DNA of 64,000 nucleotides from Mugil cephalus (taxonomy: Eukaryota > Chordata > Actinopteri > Mugiliformes > Mugilidae). The notes under the pieces are model-generated. The model did no database searches. It was given only the letters and a program-made list of their open reading frames with translations, and was not told the DNA's origin. How positions within the stretch are numbered: position 1 is the stretch's first letter; the number at the start of each line of letters is the position of its first letter. Positions 13,437 through 24,300 of this stretch are shown here, piece by piece. Location of the stretch: positions 15,160,357 to 15,224,356 of the forward strand of contig NC_061789.1 in the NCBI RefSeq assembly GCF_022458985.1. Direction: 5' to 3'. The position numbers were made by a program, and so were the translations under genes.

Positions 13437-13928
13437 CCATTTCTGATCAGCCATCAGGAGACATCAAATAAGACAATTTACAGGCGGCTTAATGAGTGAG
13501 AGTCCTGACCCCCTATGGCACAAGATCTGGGCTCAGCAGTGTAGTTAGAGAGGCACCCCACAGGAAACAAATTTAAATAAAAGATTAAATGACAGACTAA
13601 AAGTTTATTTTGCACCTTGCAGAAATCAGGTGCACCTCAATTAAATCGTGAATAAATAAACACTTTTAGTATAAATAGACATAGCACCCATCTAAATAGG
13701 TAGATAGGTGCTAAATATACGACCATTTACAGGTTTGATAGTGTGCACAGGAACATTTTGATATTTCACCTTCTATTATGTAAAATGGAAATATGTATTT
13801 TATATTTTGTGCCTCACACTATCACACTGTGTCGATGCCTGTAACTAGATTCAGAAGCTGAATGCTACTCTAGTGACCCCTACAGGCCGCAAAGCACCTC
13901 CAAGTTCATGAAAAACAAGAGACCTCAC

Positions 13929-14840
13929 CTTGTGCTCTGGACACCTCATTGAGAAGTTCTCTTCATTTAGAAGACAGTCTAAAAAAAAAAAAAAAAAGAG
14001 AGAGAACACAAGTAATGAGCTTTTGCGATTTTAATATTTTCCCTTTGAGGCTGATGTGCAATCAAGGATTTACCTGACTGAACGGCGCATTTGTAGTGAT
14101 AATTTCTGGGGCATCCCTTCTGGAAACAACCCATCACTGCTCCCGTTTGATGGCAGGCTGAACAAATCTGAAAGAGAATCAATATCGTCATCAGTATCGA
14201 TGTTCATCTCTTCACACGCACTCAGTGTCCACGTTATCAGGGAAACCGGTGAAGCTGAACCTCTGATCTCCCATAAAGTCGACTTTTATGGCGGCTGTAA
14301 CGCGGACGTAAAAGTCTGATTTGTTATTCTTGGCTCTGAAACGTCAATTTAATCGGCATTCTGCCGCGATCCTGAACGAGGTCCCCGCTCACCGTTTCCT
14401 GAGCGAGCCGCGCCGCCTCCTCCAGCCCGTACAGCTTTCCCCTGACCAGGAAGACGCCGGCCGACCAGACGCCGCAGTCCTCGTGGATCCAGCACTCGTC
14501 CAGGCGAGGGGGCACCTTCGGAGGAGAGTGGCTGTCGCTTTTCAGATCATCGGCGCCGCGGTCGTCGTCGTCGTCCGAGGCATTTATCGAGCACCTGTTA
14601 GAGAGTCCGTTCAACCCCTCCCTCTGCTCGGGCTTGCCTTTCTGCTGGTCCGCTGACGGGCTGATGGGACGGTACGGTCCGTGGAGGTCCCCCAGGCCCA
14701 TGGCGTTGGCCGACTGGCCGCACAGGCAGCACAGAAGCGAGGCCTGACACCTGCTGTCCGAGCTGAGCCGACCCAGCTGGAAACAGGACGTGTTGGGAAC
14801 AAACCCGGGTAGAGACCTGGTGGCCGCCTGTTGCTGCTGC

Positions 14841-14872
<32 letters not shown>

Positions 14873-16387
14873 ATGCTGATGCTGCTGCCATCCTGCTCTG
14901 CTGCTCCGGACCGTCGTCTCCTCCTCCTGGTAGTTGACCACGGTGCACGTCCTCCGCTCCATGTGAACGAAGGGGAAGAAGCTGTCCGACTTCTTGTCCT
15001 TCTTCCCCTCCTTAGCGTTTAAATATTTCAGCTTTATCTCTGGCTCTCTGGGGGAAAACAGAGCAGAAGGACCTGAGGTCTGGGGACGCCTTTTTCTCTT
15101 TCGCCTTGCAACGGCTCTCTTATTCGCCGCCGAGCTCCTGCAGGCCGAGGCCTTCTGGGTCTGCTGCGGTTGGATCCGGTGGTTTTGTTTCTGCTTCGTT
15201 CGCGTCAACTTTTTAGTTTTAGGAGCGGAGAGAGGCTTCTTTCGTTTAGAGCCGATGCTTTTCTCAAACGAAGCTTTGCAGCGAGGCTCCTGCTGCTGCT
15301 GCTGCTGCTGCTCCCTCTGTGGAGACCTCCCGTCCGTCCGGGCGTCCACTTCAGATTCCTCCGAATTGCTGGTCAACCTCCGCCGCGAGGCCGACTCGTC
15401 CGAGCTGGACAACCTCGCCACGTACTCCATCACGTCGTCGGAGTCGCCGCTTTCGTTGTAAATGCCCACCGCGTCGTTTTTGGCCCGTCTCCTCAAACTG
15501 TGGCGGGACCCGGTGCAGGCGAACTGAGGCAGCTCGGACGCAGACTTCCTGATTCTCGTGCTGCGCCGCACCCCCCTGGGCGGAGGTTTTTTACTTTCGC
15601 CCCGAGGAGGGCTTTTCTTGCAGCAGAGTCCTTTCTCGCCGTCGTTGGTGACCGAGACTTCGATGACATCGCTGTCGTCGCTCGAAATGTCCACAGCGGA
15701 CTCGGCGAGGTTGCCGTAAACGGCGCTGAGGTCCGACAGGAGAACGACGGGCCTGGTGTGGTGCACGGGGATGTCCACCGAGCTGTCCGAGGATTCCTCC
15801 GAGTACGAGCTGTCGGGGCTGGGCGAGCTCAGGGGCTGAGGTAGGTGATAGCAACTTCTGGTTTCGTCCAGAGAGGACACGGCAGGAGACAGGGGCTCCA
15901 CGATGTGCCTCACGCTGTCCTGGATGAAAGAGCCGCATATGAGCGGCTCCTTCGCCGAGGAGACGAGGAAAATGACGTCGGAGCCGCTGTCGCTCTCGTC
16001 GCCGCCACTGCTTTCGGGGACGGGGCCGCCGCTTTGGTCGGGCCCGTAGAAGCCCGGGTGCCACAGGTTGCCGTGGACGCCGTCGTGGTACAGATCCAGA
16101 CCCGGAGCGAGAGGTGAGTTGACGTAGGTCCCCAAAGGCTCGGGGCCCTGCTCCATGTCCCTGCAGTGGACGGGCGCAGCCGGCTGCGCGGAGTGAGAGT
16201 TGTACGAGGACGAGGCCCTGGACCTGTAGGGGGAAGCGATGTCCGTGCCGCAGCTCTGCGGGCGTCTGTGGTACCACTCTGGCTTCTTGGCCAGGTCCAT
16301 GGCTTCAGAGTGGCTGCGGGTCAGAGGGTTGTAGCTCTTCGACAGGTCCATAGCCATGAGGGTTGGATCCTGAGAGGACACTTCCAT
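13929..16387 (-). CDS. RAI1/TCF20-family extended-PHD nuclear protein, short form (last exon not found)
   Basis: Coding exons run 16387-14393, 14167-14074 and 13978-13929, with clean GT-AG junctions and continuous phase (713 codons to the last visible donor). The start is the ATG of MEVSSQDP, two bases after a CTGCAG acceptor. The C-terminus is an extended PHD finger: CCLCGQSANAMGLGDLHGPY (from about residue 550), CWIHEDCGVWSAG, LYGLEEAARLAQET, CSACHQTGAVMGCFQKGC, YHYKCAVQS and CLLNEENFSMRCPEHK. This is the arrangement of RAI1 and TCF20, which bind nucleosomes and regulate transcription, but those are about 1900 residues while this one is near 720. The rest is low-complexity and Ser/acidic-rich. 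It has a basic RRSTRIRK patch, two polyQ tracts, paired MDLS/MDLA motifs near residues 13 and 30, and hydrophobic-acidic motifs VIFLV (138), VVLL (214) and VIEV (241) resembling SUMO-interaction motifs. The very short terminal exon is unresolved. Orthology to rai1, tcf20 or a third paralog cannot be settled here. Confidence 0.82.
14829..14889 (-). repeat. CAG repeat encoding polyglutamine, ePHD gene
   Basis: Read on the minus strand this is a CAG/CAA run broken by CAT codons, giving an interrupted Gln/His then pure Gln tract of about 18 residues. It lies shortly before the ePHD finger. Shadow open frames of Leu or Ala over the same repeat are not genes. Confidence 0.9.
15290..15311 (-). repeat. 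Second CAG repeat in the ePHD gene
   Basis: A shorter CAG run coding for about seven to eight glutamines, preceding the EPRCKASFEKSIGSKRKK basic region. Confidence 0.85.
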
Positions 16388-17049
16388 CACTGCAGACAAA
16401 CGGGAGCAGTGTTAGTTAATACACGGGGTACCGTTCATATTTCAGAGTCAAAACAGTTACATTAAGGGTATTCATCCACGAGCATGATGGGATGCGTTGG
16501 ACATTTTGTAAACCAAAAGTTCAGATCAGATGTCTATTTATGTCTGTACAAATCTAGTAAGCTTATATGTTTTAAAAAACACAGATACATCATTATAAAT
16601 ATTTATTAACTTCCTAACATCATCAGCAATACTCCTGGGATTTAATTGATTTATTGAGCTGTAGAAAATAACACAGAAAAATAACAATAACAAACAAACG
16701 CTGGATAAATGTGACTGGAAAATAACATTAAAACTTAAAAAAATAAATAAATTAATTAAAAAATCTTAAAAAGCAAAAAAAAATTTTTTTTTGCTCTACT
16801 ACTCAACTAACAGGTTGGTTTTAATTAATTCGAACAGTAGGTACAATTTACAATTAAATAAGGAAGTTAAAAGAAGACGATTTTCAAACATTTTCAGTGA
16901 TTAATTATCAAAAACAAATTTTCCATCCATTAACTAATGATAAGTTGTGTCAGCTCCTCTTCTAACAGGTAGGCCCGCTCAGTAACACAACCACGAGTGA
17001 TGTGCAAAGTGTCAATTATTGATCGCTCATTAAAAGTTGGTGGTCTTAC

Positions 17050-17200
17050 CCCTCAGCTGGCGGCGGTGTGGACGGACCTCCCCGGTCCCGAAGGTGCGGG
17101 CAGGCGGATGACACCCTCCCCGGAGCAGCTGTTGTAGCGGGGTTAGCTAACACACCTCTCCAGGCCCATCATCAGGACTGGATGTAAACAAAAGCAGCGG
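17050..17200 (-). other. 5' untranslated exon and promoter-proximal DNA of the ePHD gene
   Basis: On the minus strand a GC-rich segment ends in CAGCTGAGGG/gtaagacc, a strong donor at 17050, upstream of the coding-exon acceptor at 16389/16390. It lacks a usable ATG in frame and is therefore read as the non-coding first exon. Its upstream limit is not defined. The intron 16390-17049 is AT-rich with no other feature. The gap to the mprip 3' end is only a few hundred bases. Confidence 0.55.
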
Positions 17201-17595
17201 CGGCTCCACTTCATGCTAGCTGGCTAGTCAGCTACCGTTAGCCCGCTAAGCTTCAGCTAATCGCGCAAGACACTCGACGCGTTTTTTGAACATTTTTTCT
17301 TTTTTACTGAAGTCAATCTAGCAGGTTATCTCGACCTGGCTACTGCTGGTATTTTAAACTTGTCATCATGGACACCTTCTTCCTGCAGAGTCAATTTGGA
17401 CCGAATAAATATGAACGGCGCCGGAAAAGAACTAGGCACCTCCAAAGTAAAAGCTGGAAAAAAACAACCAGAAACAAAGGCCTCAAGTTTTCAGGTTTTC
17501 TCCTAATGTAGGTTAAATATATTTTAAATGACTAAAAGTTTACCAATTCCCATCTTTGAATTTCTAACCCGGTGCCAAAATATACCACCAAAAAC

Positions 17596-17903
17596 AACAT
17601 ATTTATTCTGAAATATGACATTTAATGAGAACTTTGTACACATGCAGCCTTACACAGTCCATTCATATTTACTGCTCATTTTATTCTTACTCTTTACATA
17701 AAACATCTGTATAATAATACATCTAAAACGATGCAAATTTAAAACAAAATTCATTATTGTCATCATGACATTTAAGAGCTTTTATTTCTAAATGGTCACT
17801 CGGGAGTTACCTTTATGTTTCAGGTACCTTTATCAAGGTTGAACGTTGCTCATCAGTCTAAACGTTGTTGCTGCCTCTGGACAAAATATAACAATAACAC
17901 CTG

Positions 17904-17934
<31 letters not shown>

Positions 17935-18381
17935 GTGTATTTTTATCCCTTGTGACTAAAACATAAATAAATAAACATATCGCTCTGTAGCACGATGAAA
18001 GCCAACAACACAGGTGGTATAACGAGTCATTTGGTAGAAATTATCAATTTCTATTAATAACACTGCAGTGTTAATGTACACATAAAGATATATTACAGTG
18101 TTGCATTTTCTGACAGGTAATTATTTAATTTAAAACATTTAAAACCAATACACACTTATTTAGAAAACAACAATACACACGGTGGCAGGTTAACAATAAC
18201 AAACCATCTGTAAAATATATTACGCCACACAAAGTAGATTTTATGGAAATATTTGGTGACTACAAACACAAACTCAGTGATGGACAAGTTAGTAATACCA
18301 GAACAATATAAATAACTTTCTCCCCCCATCAGTTCAAACACGGTGTCCTGATTAATACTGATGGATGTTACAGCTGAAGCC
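17596..18381 (-). other. mprip: 3' UTR of mprip
   Basis: The non-coding stretch after the mprip stop is AT-rich and carries TTTATT at 17602-17607, that is AATAAA on the minus strand, which I take as the poly(A) signal. A homopolymer A/T run is present near 17907-17928. No further mprip exon was recognised here. Confidence 0.5.
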
Positions 18382-21300
18382 TCACGGTGAAGTTTCTCTC
18401 AGAGCCTGATGAGCCAGCCGCAGGTTCTCGCTCAACTCGTCCGCATCTCGCTCTGCTTTCGCCCTCACGATGCTCAGCTCTGTGTACACGTCCTTGTATT
18501 TCTTTGTTGCGTTCCTCTTGTCCTGTGACAGAAATCAGGTATCAGGTTTCATTCCACATCCTCTCTTCAGTGTTTATTATTCTGCAGCTGGTTCCCCTGC
18601 TCACTGACACTTTATTATTACTGTACTGGCTGTTTGTGAGAATCTCACCCTTTGTGCCGACTGCAGTTCATCCTTCAGAGACGTGAGCTCCTGCTTCAGA
18701 CTCTGGACCTCAGACTCCTTCACCCGCAGAGTAATCTGGAATAAAACCATCACATAATCATGTTCATATGAACATCCAGTGGTCCACACTAGTTGCTTTA
18801 GCCTATTGCTACCACATCTCTACTTCTGATGAGCAGACAAAAATAGCCAGATAGTTAAATGATAGATGGATGTTTTATTTTTACTTCTTCTCTCTCTCTC
18901 AACACAGCTAAACATAAAATGGCTCTGGCTTCACCTTAAAATCCATTTTCAGTGTTTGAAAGTTTTGAATAATAGAGGATATTAAAAAAAGTAGAAATGA
19001 TTAAATAAAAACATTAACATGGAGGTAAAGAAATACATATTAAAGTATAACCGTGGCATTATTGTAAACTCTTGATGTGAAAAGTCACTCACTCAGATAA
19101 ATGTAGTGGATAAGAAAGTATAAAAATTCCCTCTGAAATGTTGTTCAGCAGAACTCTGAAGCCACATTAATCCACTCTGTTACTTTATGCAGAGGAGAGA
19201 CTCACCTCCAGTTCGTACATGTCCATCCCCTGACTGAGCGGCAGAGCGTCTTGTTTGGCCAGTGAGCACAGTCGGGTGATCTCAGCAGCCAGGTGACTAC
19301 TCAGCTCCTGGACACAATCACACAAAAAATCTCAAGTCTGGCTTCAGCAATGCATCTCTGCAGGTTCAAGTCAAGCCTTTCTAAACTTTGTGTAGACACA
19401 GACCTGCTAAAGTTGTCCTCATGCTTTCTGAATGTCTAAGTATGAAGGTATTTTAAAGCCCTGGGCTCATAATGGCTTCACTTTTCATCAAAATTAATTT
19501 CCCTTCTCGAAGCTGCAACTGATATCTGCCGTCACTCAAAATGTGCATCAATAAATTAATACATAGCTACTAGCTAATTCAATAATTTGGATGGTTCTTT
19601 GTCTCAATGGCAAAATTACTACTACTTGTTATTTCCTGTTTCCAGGCAGAAATTAGTTCAAAATGCATTATTATAATTATCCCCAAATACCCAAGATGTA
19701 AAACAAACCTATTCATATAGAGGATGACTTGTGCTTTAGATGCAATAATAAAAACCAGAAAACTTAAATGCACCCGTATCCACTGGGATTGTCTCATTTT
19801 CATATAAAATATGAAAATGAAGCAAACTCAAAAAAAAATTTATATTGTGATGAAACTCGTCAAATTCAAATAAAACTAACCCGTGTACACATGGACCACA
19901 CAGAGGATGGGTTAAGATGTGTGTGTCTCACCTGGTTTCGGGTCCTCAGGTCCTGGTTTTCCTGCTGGCACTGACACAAGGCCTTCCTCTCAGCGTCCAG
20001 AGCCTGAACAAGATGTCCATTCTCCAGACACTTCAGAGAGAACTGCTGGGACAAAGCCTCGAGCTCCCGCTGGAAGGAGGCCAGCTCCTCACTTGATAAA
20101 CACACAGACAATAAACAAACATTTTTAGCTACTAAATTCTTCATATGCATACTGGACTTCTTCCAGACTTTTTAATGCAGATAATAAAAATATAGTGATG
20201 AACCAAACATATACGACAACTTCTGCTTAAAACCGCTCTAACAACGCCTGGACTCTTCCGACTACTGGAGGTGTTACAGAATCTGACAGTGATGAGTTGT
20301 ACCTGTGTTGCCTGTGAATGTCTTCCTGGTGTGCGTTTCCCTGTCTCCTCTGGATCTCCCTCTGCAGCTCCAGATGGTGAGCATTCTGGATGGCTTTGAT
20401 TGCTGTGAGACAGGGATGTATAAATCTTAAGAACTGCAGCTGAACTGGCTCGTAATAATGTTGTGATAAATCACACGTGGACCCCTCCACCCTCTGCCTC
20501 CTCACCAGTCGCAGTAGCAGCGCTCTCCTCCTCCAGCAGCCTGTCTCTCTCCACTAGGAGGCGCTCCACTTCCTGTTGCTGTCGTCGCTGTAGTTCCTCC
20601 ACCACTTTCAGGTGAGACTCCTCCATGGAGGCGAACCCTCGCTCACATGTGGCCTGAACACCAGTCACAAAAGATGCTCACACGTATTCACCACAACTTT
20701 AACTTTACATTGATGCTAAAAATATCTTATTGTAAGAGAGTGAGTTTTAAACTGCCTGTTTAATCTCTCCCAAACCTTGCAAATCAATAATCAAATAAAA
20801 AATTGATTAATTATTATTAATTTAACTGTTTAATTACATGATTTTATATAAAAGAGAGTTGGAAGGCTGTACATATTAATTACAAAACAAGAGCAGCACT
20901 TCTAAACTTCTAATTTCATCCATTTCTACCTTAATGGATCAAAACATGATGACCTACCTTCAGTTTTTCCATTTCCTTCTCATGCAGCTTCTGCACACAA
21001 CTCATTTTTCCATCAAACTCTTCTTTCATCTCCTCTGCTAGGACGGACAGCTGCTCCTCCAGCTCCTTCACTCTTTCCCTCAGTGCTGACATCTCCATGA
21101 CCATCTCCGTGTTCAGATCCACTTCATCACTTTCCTTTTCATCTCCAGTCTTCTGGGTTCCCAAAAGTGGGATCTCCATCTCGTTGAGCGAAGGCTCGTT
21201 CTCACCCATCTCCTCTTCTAATTCACTTTGCTCCCCTCTTTCTTCTTCACTACTTTCATCTTCACTCTCTAGCTCAGTATCGTGTGGGTAAACCTCATCT

Positions 21301-24300
21301 GTCTGGCAGTACATGTCCATCTTAGCGCCCAGTGGGGACGCTTGTTGTTCTTCTAAGTTTGATAGTCTGGTTTTCAGCTCAGTGTTTTCCTTCGTGAGGT
21401 CAACACAGTTGCAGCAGAATGCACTCTCGTGTTTTGACTGAAGCCTGCGTAAATAACAGCAGTACAGTGCTTCAGTGGCTGCAGAGTGAATACATGAAAC
21501 AAACCAGGGATGCTCTGAAAAGTGGAAGTTGTACAGTTTGTCTGCAGTCTGCTGGAGTTTGTCGTGGACAGATGTGCTGAGTGAGGAGGAAGCAGCCTGG
21601 TTCAGCAAAGAAATTTTTATCTGTGTCATGGCTTTACAATGCTCCAGCTGGTTAGTGCAATCTAACACGCTGCGATCCTCTGTATTTTCCGATGCTGTAA
21701 CACTTGTACTATACCAGATATTATCCAAATCCTTTAACGTCTGGCTCTCACATGTTCCCTCCGTCTCAAGAACTAGATCATGACCTCCAAGAAGCATTTG
21801 TTTCTCTAATATCATACATTCTGTTGCCTCATGTAGAAGCTCTTCCAATGGCTCATTCAGATTTGACCGATCGTCCTTCAGTTTGTTGTGCACTGAACTC
21901 CAAAACTCTTCCTCCCATTTCAGCTGACTCGTCACTGAAGGACTCCGCTCACTTTCATTAATGAAGTCTAACCTGTCGATCACCTCTAACAGTTTCTCTA
22001 AAGCTCTCAGTCTCGTGACCATACCTTCTACCACTTGCTGGATCTTTTCTTCACCAGAAACAGTTGTGTTTCTGTCTCCTTCTTTCAGCCTCTCCTTCTC
22101 TAACTCTTCACTCAGCCTCCTGATGTCAGTCTCTGCCTCCGCCGCTCTTTGACAGTAAAGTTTCTCTGCTTCCTTCAGCTCTTTGTTCTGCTGCTGGAGC
22201 TCTCTGTGGGTTCGCTCTGATTGGTCGAGCTGCCTCTCCAGCTCCGTCAGCTTGGCCTCCGTAGCTTCGAAGCACCGAAGAAGGTATCCCTCTGCTTTCT
22301 CTGCGCTTTTCTTTTTTTCAATATCCTCTTGTTTTGTTTCTTCAGTTTCTGCCGTAGAATTCTGCTGCAGCAGGGCCTCAGCCTCCCTCACCTTTTCTTC
22401 CAAAGAGGTGACCAGCATCTGGGCGTCCAGCAGCTCCTGGTTCCTCAAGCTTAGCTCCCTCTCCAATTCTTTTAACCTCGTCTTGTCCTGTTGCTCCACC
22501 TCAGGGAGATGATGGGGCTCGGTGTACCTGCCACTGAGCTCTGCTTTCAGACGTTCTATCTCACGGTCTGCCTCCGTCAGTTGGTTAAGCATCTCCTGGT
22601 TGCGCTGATTTAGAGCCTCGTTCTGGGTGGTAAGCAACTCCACCTCTTTGGAAAGCTTCCTTACCATCGTCTGGTCTGGAGCTCTGTAGTTGAACAAGGC
22701 ATCGTCTCCTCCTCCAGGCTTGTCCAGAATCAGTGAACTAAAGTCATTGTTATTTATTTGTGTTTCAGACGTGGGAAAAGGCTGATGGTCTTCTCTGTCC
22801 CGCAGAGCGTGATGGCTGGTTGTTGTGCCGATTAAGTTTAAAATTTGTCCATCAGTCTGACAGAGTCCGTCCAGGCTGTCTGATGCAGGCGATAGTAAAG
22901 GTGTGGACCCCGTCTCAGGGAGTAAATCCTCCAGTTCTTGTAAATGTCCCTCTGTGTCATGCAGCCAGATTCTGGGCAGCTGTGGTGCTGATAAAGGCAG
23001 CTCAGTGCTAAGCTGCTCCTGCATGTCCCGTGTGATAATACCGTGCTGCCTTTCATTCGTGTCTAGTGGGTAGAAATCTGCTTCAGAACAAAGTGGACCA
23101 GAGAGGCCCAGCTGAGGTAAAACAAAAAAGGTGAAAAAGAAAGATTAGCTGCTTTATGTTAAAGTACAAAGACTGTCCGGGATAATTAGAACCAGTCATG
23201 TCACATTCTGCAGACCTGTTGCTGATGAAATCCGGTTGTACTGATCTGGGCCTCTAGATCGAGTCTGCAACGCTCCGACTCTGCCAGCTGGACCTTCAGA
23301 TCTTCAACCTCAAATAACAGAGAAAAGTAGTTAACATGCAGCAGAAAGGCGTCACATCCTGGACAAGACTCCAGCTGGTTATGTTCTTATTTCCACTTAT
23401 CCAACGTGATTGTAAACAGATTGGGCACGTTATATACATCTTCAGTTACAAATGTAAATTTGTCAGGCAGCTTGGGTAGTTAAATGCTGCAGCTAGTGAT
23501 GTTTGTGTGGGGCAAGAACAAACTGACATATAAATAAAGTTTTATTAGCATTCATTCAGAGTCATGTTTCCGTCCAATAAGTCCAACAGTCACTATTTAA
23601 TGAGTTTCTAAGAGAAAAAATGTAACCGCTAATTGTTCTGTTTTCTTTATCACTAATTGTGTTTGCAGCCGAACAAAAACACAGTACCATAAGAGTAAAA
23701 TAAAATGGCAGAATGAAGTTCAACTGACATTTTTTTCCATATACCACTGCGATTTCAACCCTTTAATTCCACATTTGATGTATATCTAACACCAACAGTA
23801 AGATCTAAGAATATGTAATTCAAATAATATTGTTATATATGATAATGCCGTCTCTTCACTTACTGCCTGCCTATAGCTGTGCAGCTGCTTCTCAATCTCC
23901 ACAGCATCTTTGGCTTCAGTTAACAACGGGGATTTCCTCTCCACGCTGAACACAGTCGTCTCCACTTTCCTCCAGCACTCTTCTATCTGCTCCTCCATCC
24001 TTTGCTGTGATTCTGGACTCAGGGCTCGGACACCACCGTCCGCCGTCCCATCTCCCATGTCTTTCAAACCAAGAGAGAAGCCCAGCATACTTTCATACCT
24101 CCTCCTCCTCTCCTCCCGCCTCTTCCTTCTCTCTAGGTCCCCCAGTTCCAGGAAGCAGGGAGATTTTGTCCTCGGAGGCTCAGTACTCACTGCAGACTTA
24201 CTCTGAGATCTAAACTCAGCCCAGTCAAAGGTTTTGTAGCGGCCTTCTCGCCGTCTTTCCATCACACTCCTGGGTTTGGAGTTAGAGTCTCTGTCTGTGG

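Larger units (their letters stand above)
3491..13604. other. Gene-poor intergenic region with repeats
   Basis: About 10 kb between the sbk1-like 3' end and the 3' end of the ePHD gene; the two genes converge here. It is AT-rich and contains homopolymers (poly-T at about 8977-9001), a (TGT)n run near 4052-4074, the satellite at 7.8-8.2 kb, two hAT MITEs and other repeat remnants listed separately. Open frames here, including a 180-codon one at 6861-7403 (-), show no recognisable domain, exon boundary or family similarity. No RNA gene was recognised. Confidence 0.6.

Noticed and set aside
14321..16465. Several long plus-strand frames opposite the ePHD gene
   Set aside because: Arg/Pro/Leu-rich shadows of GC-rich coding sequence and CAG repeats; the minus strand holds the ePHD domain and correct splice sites.
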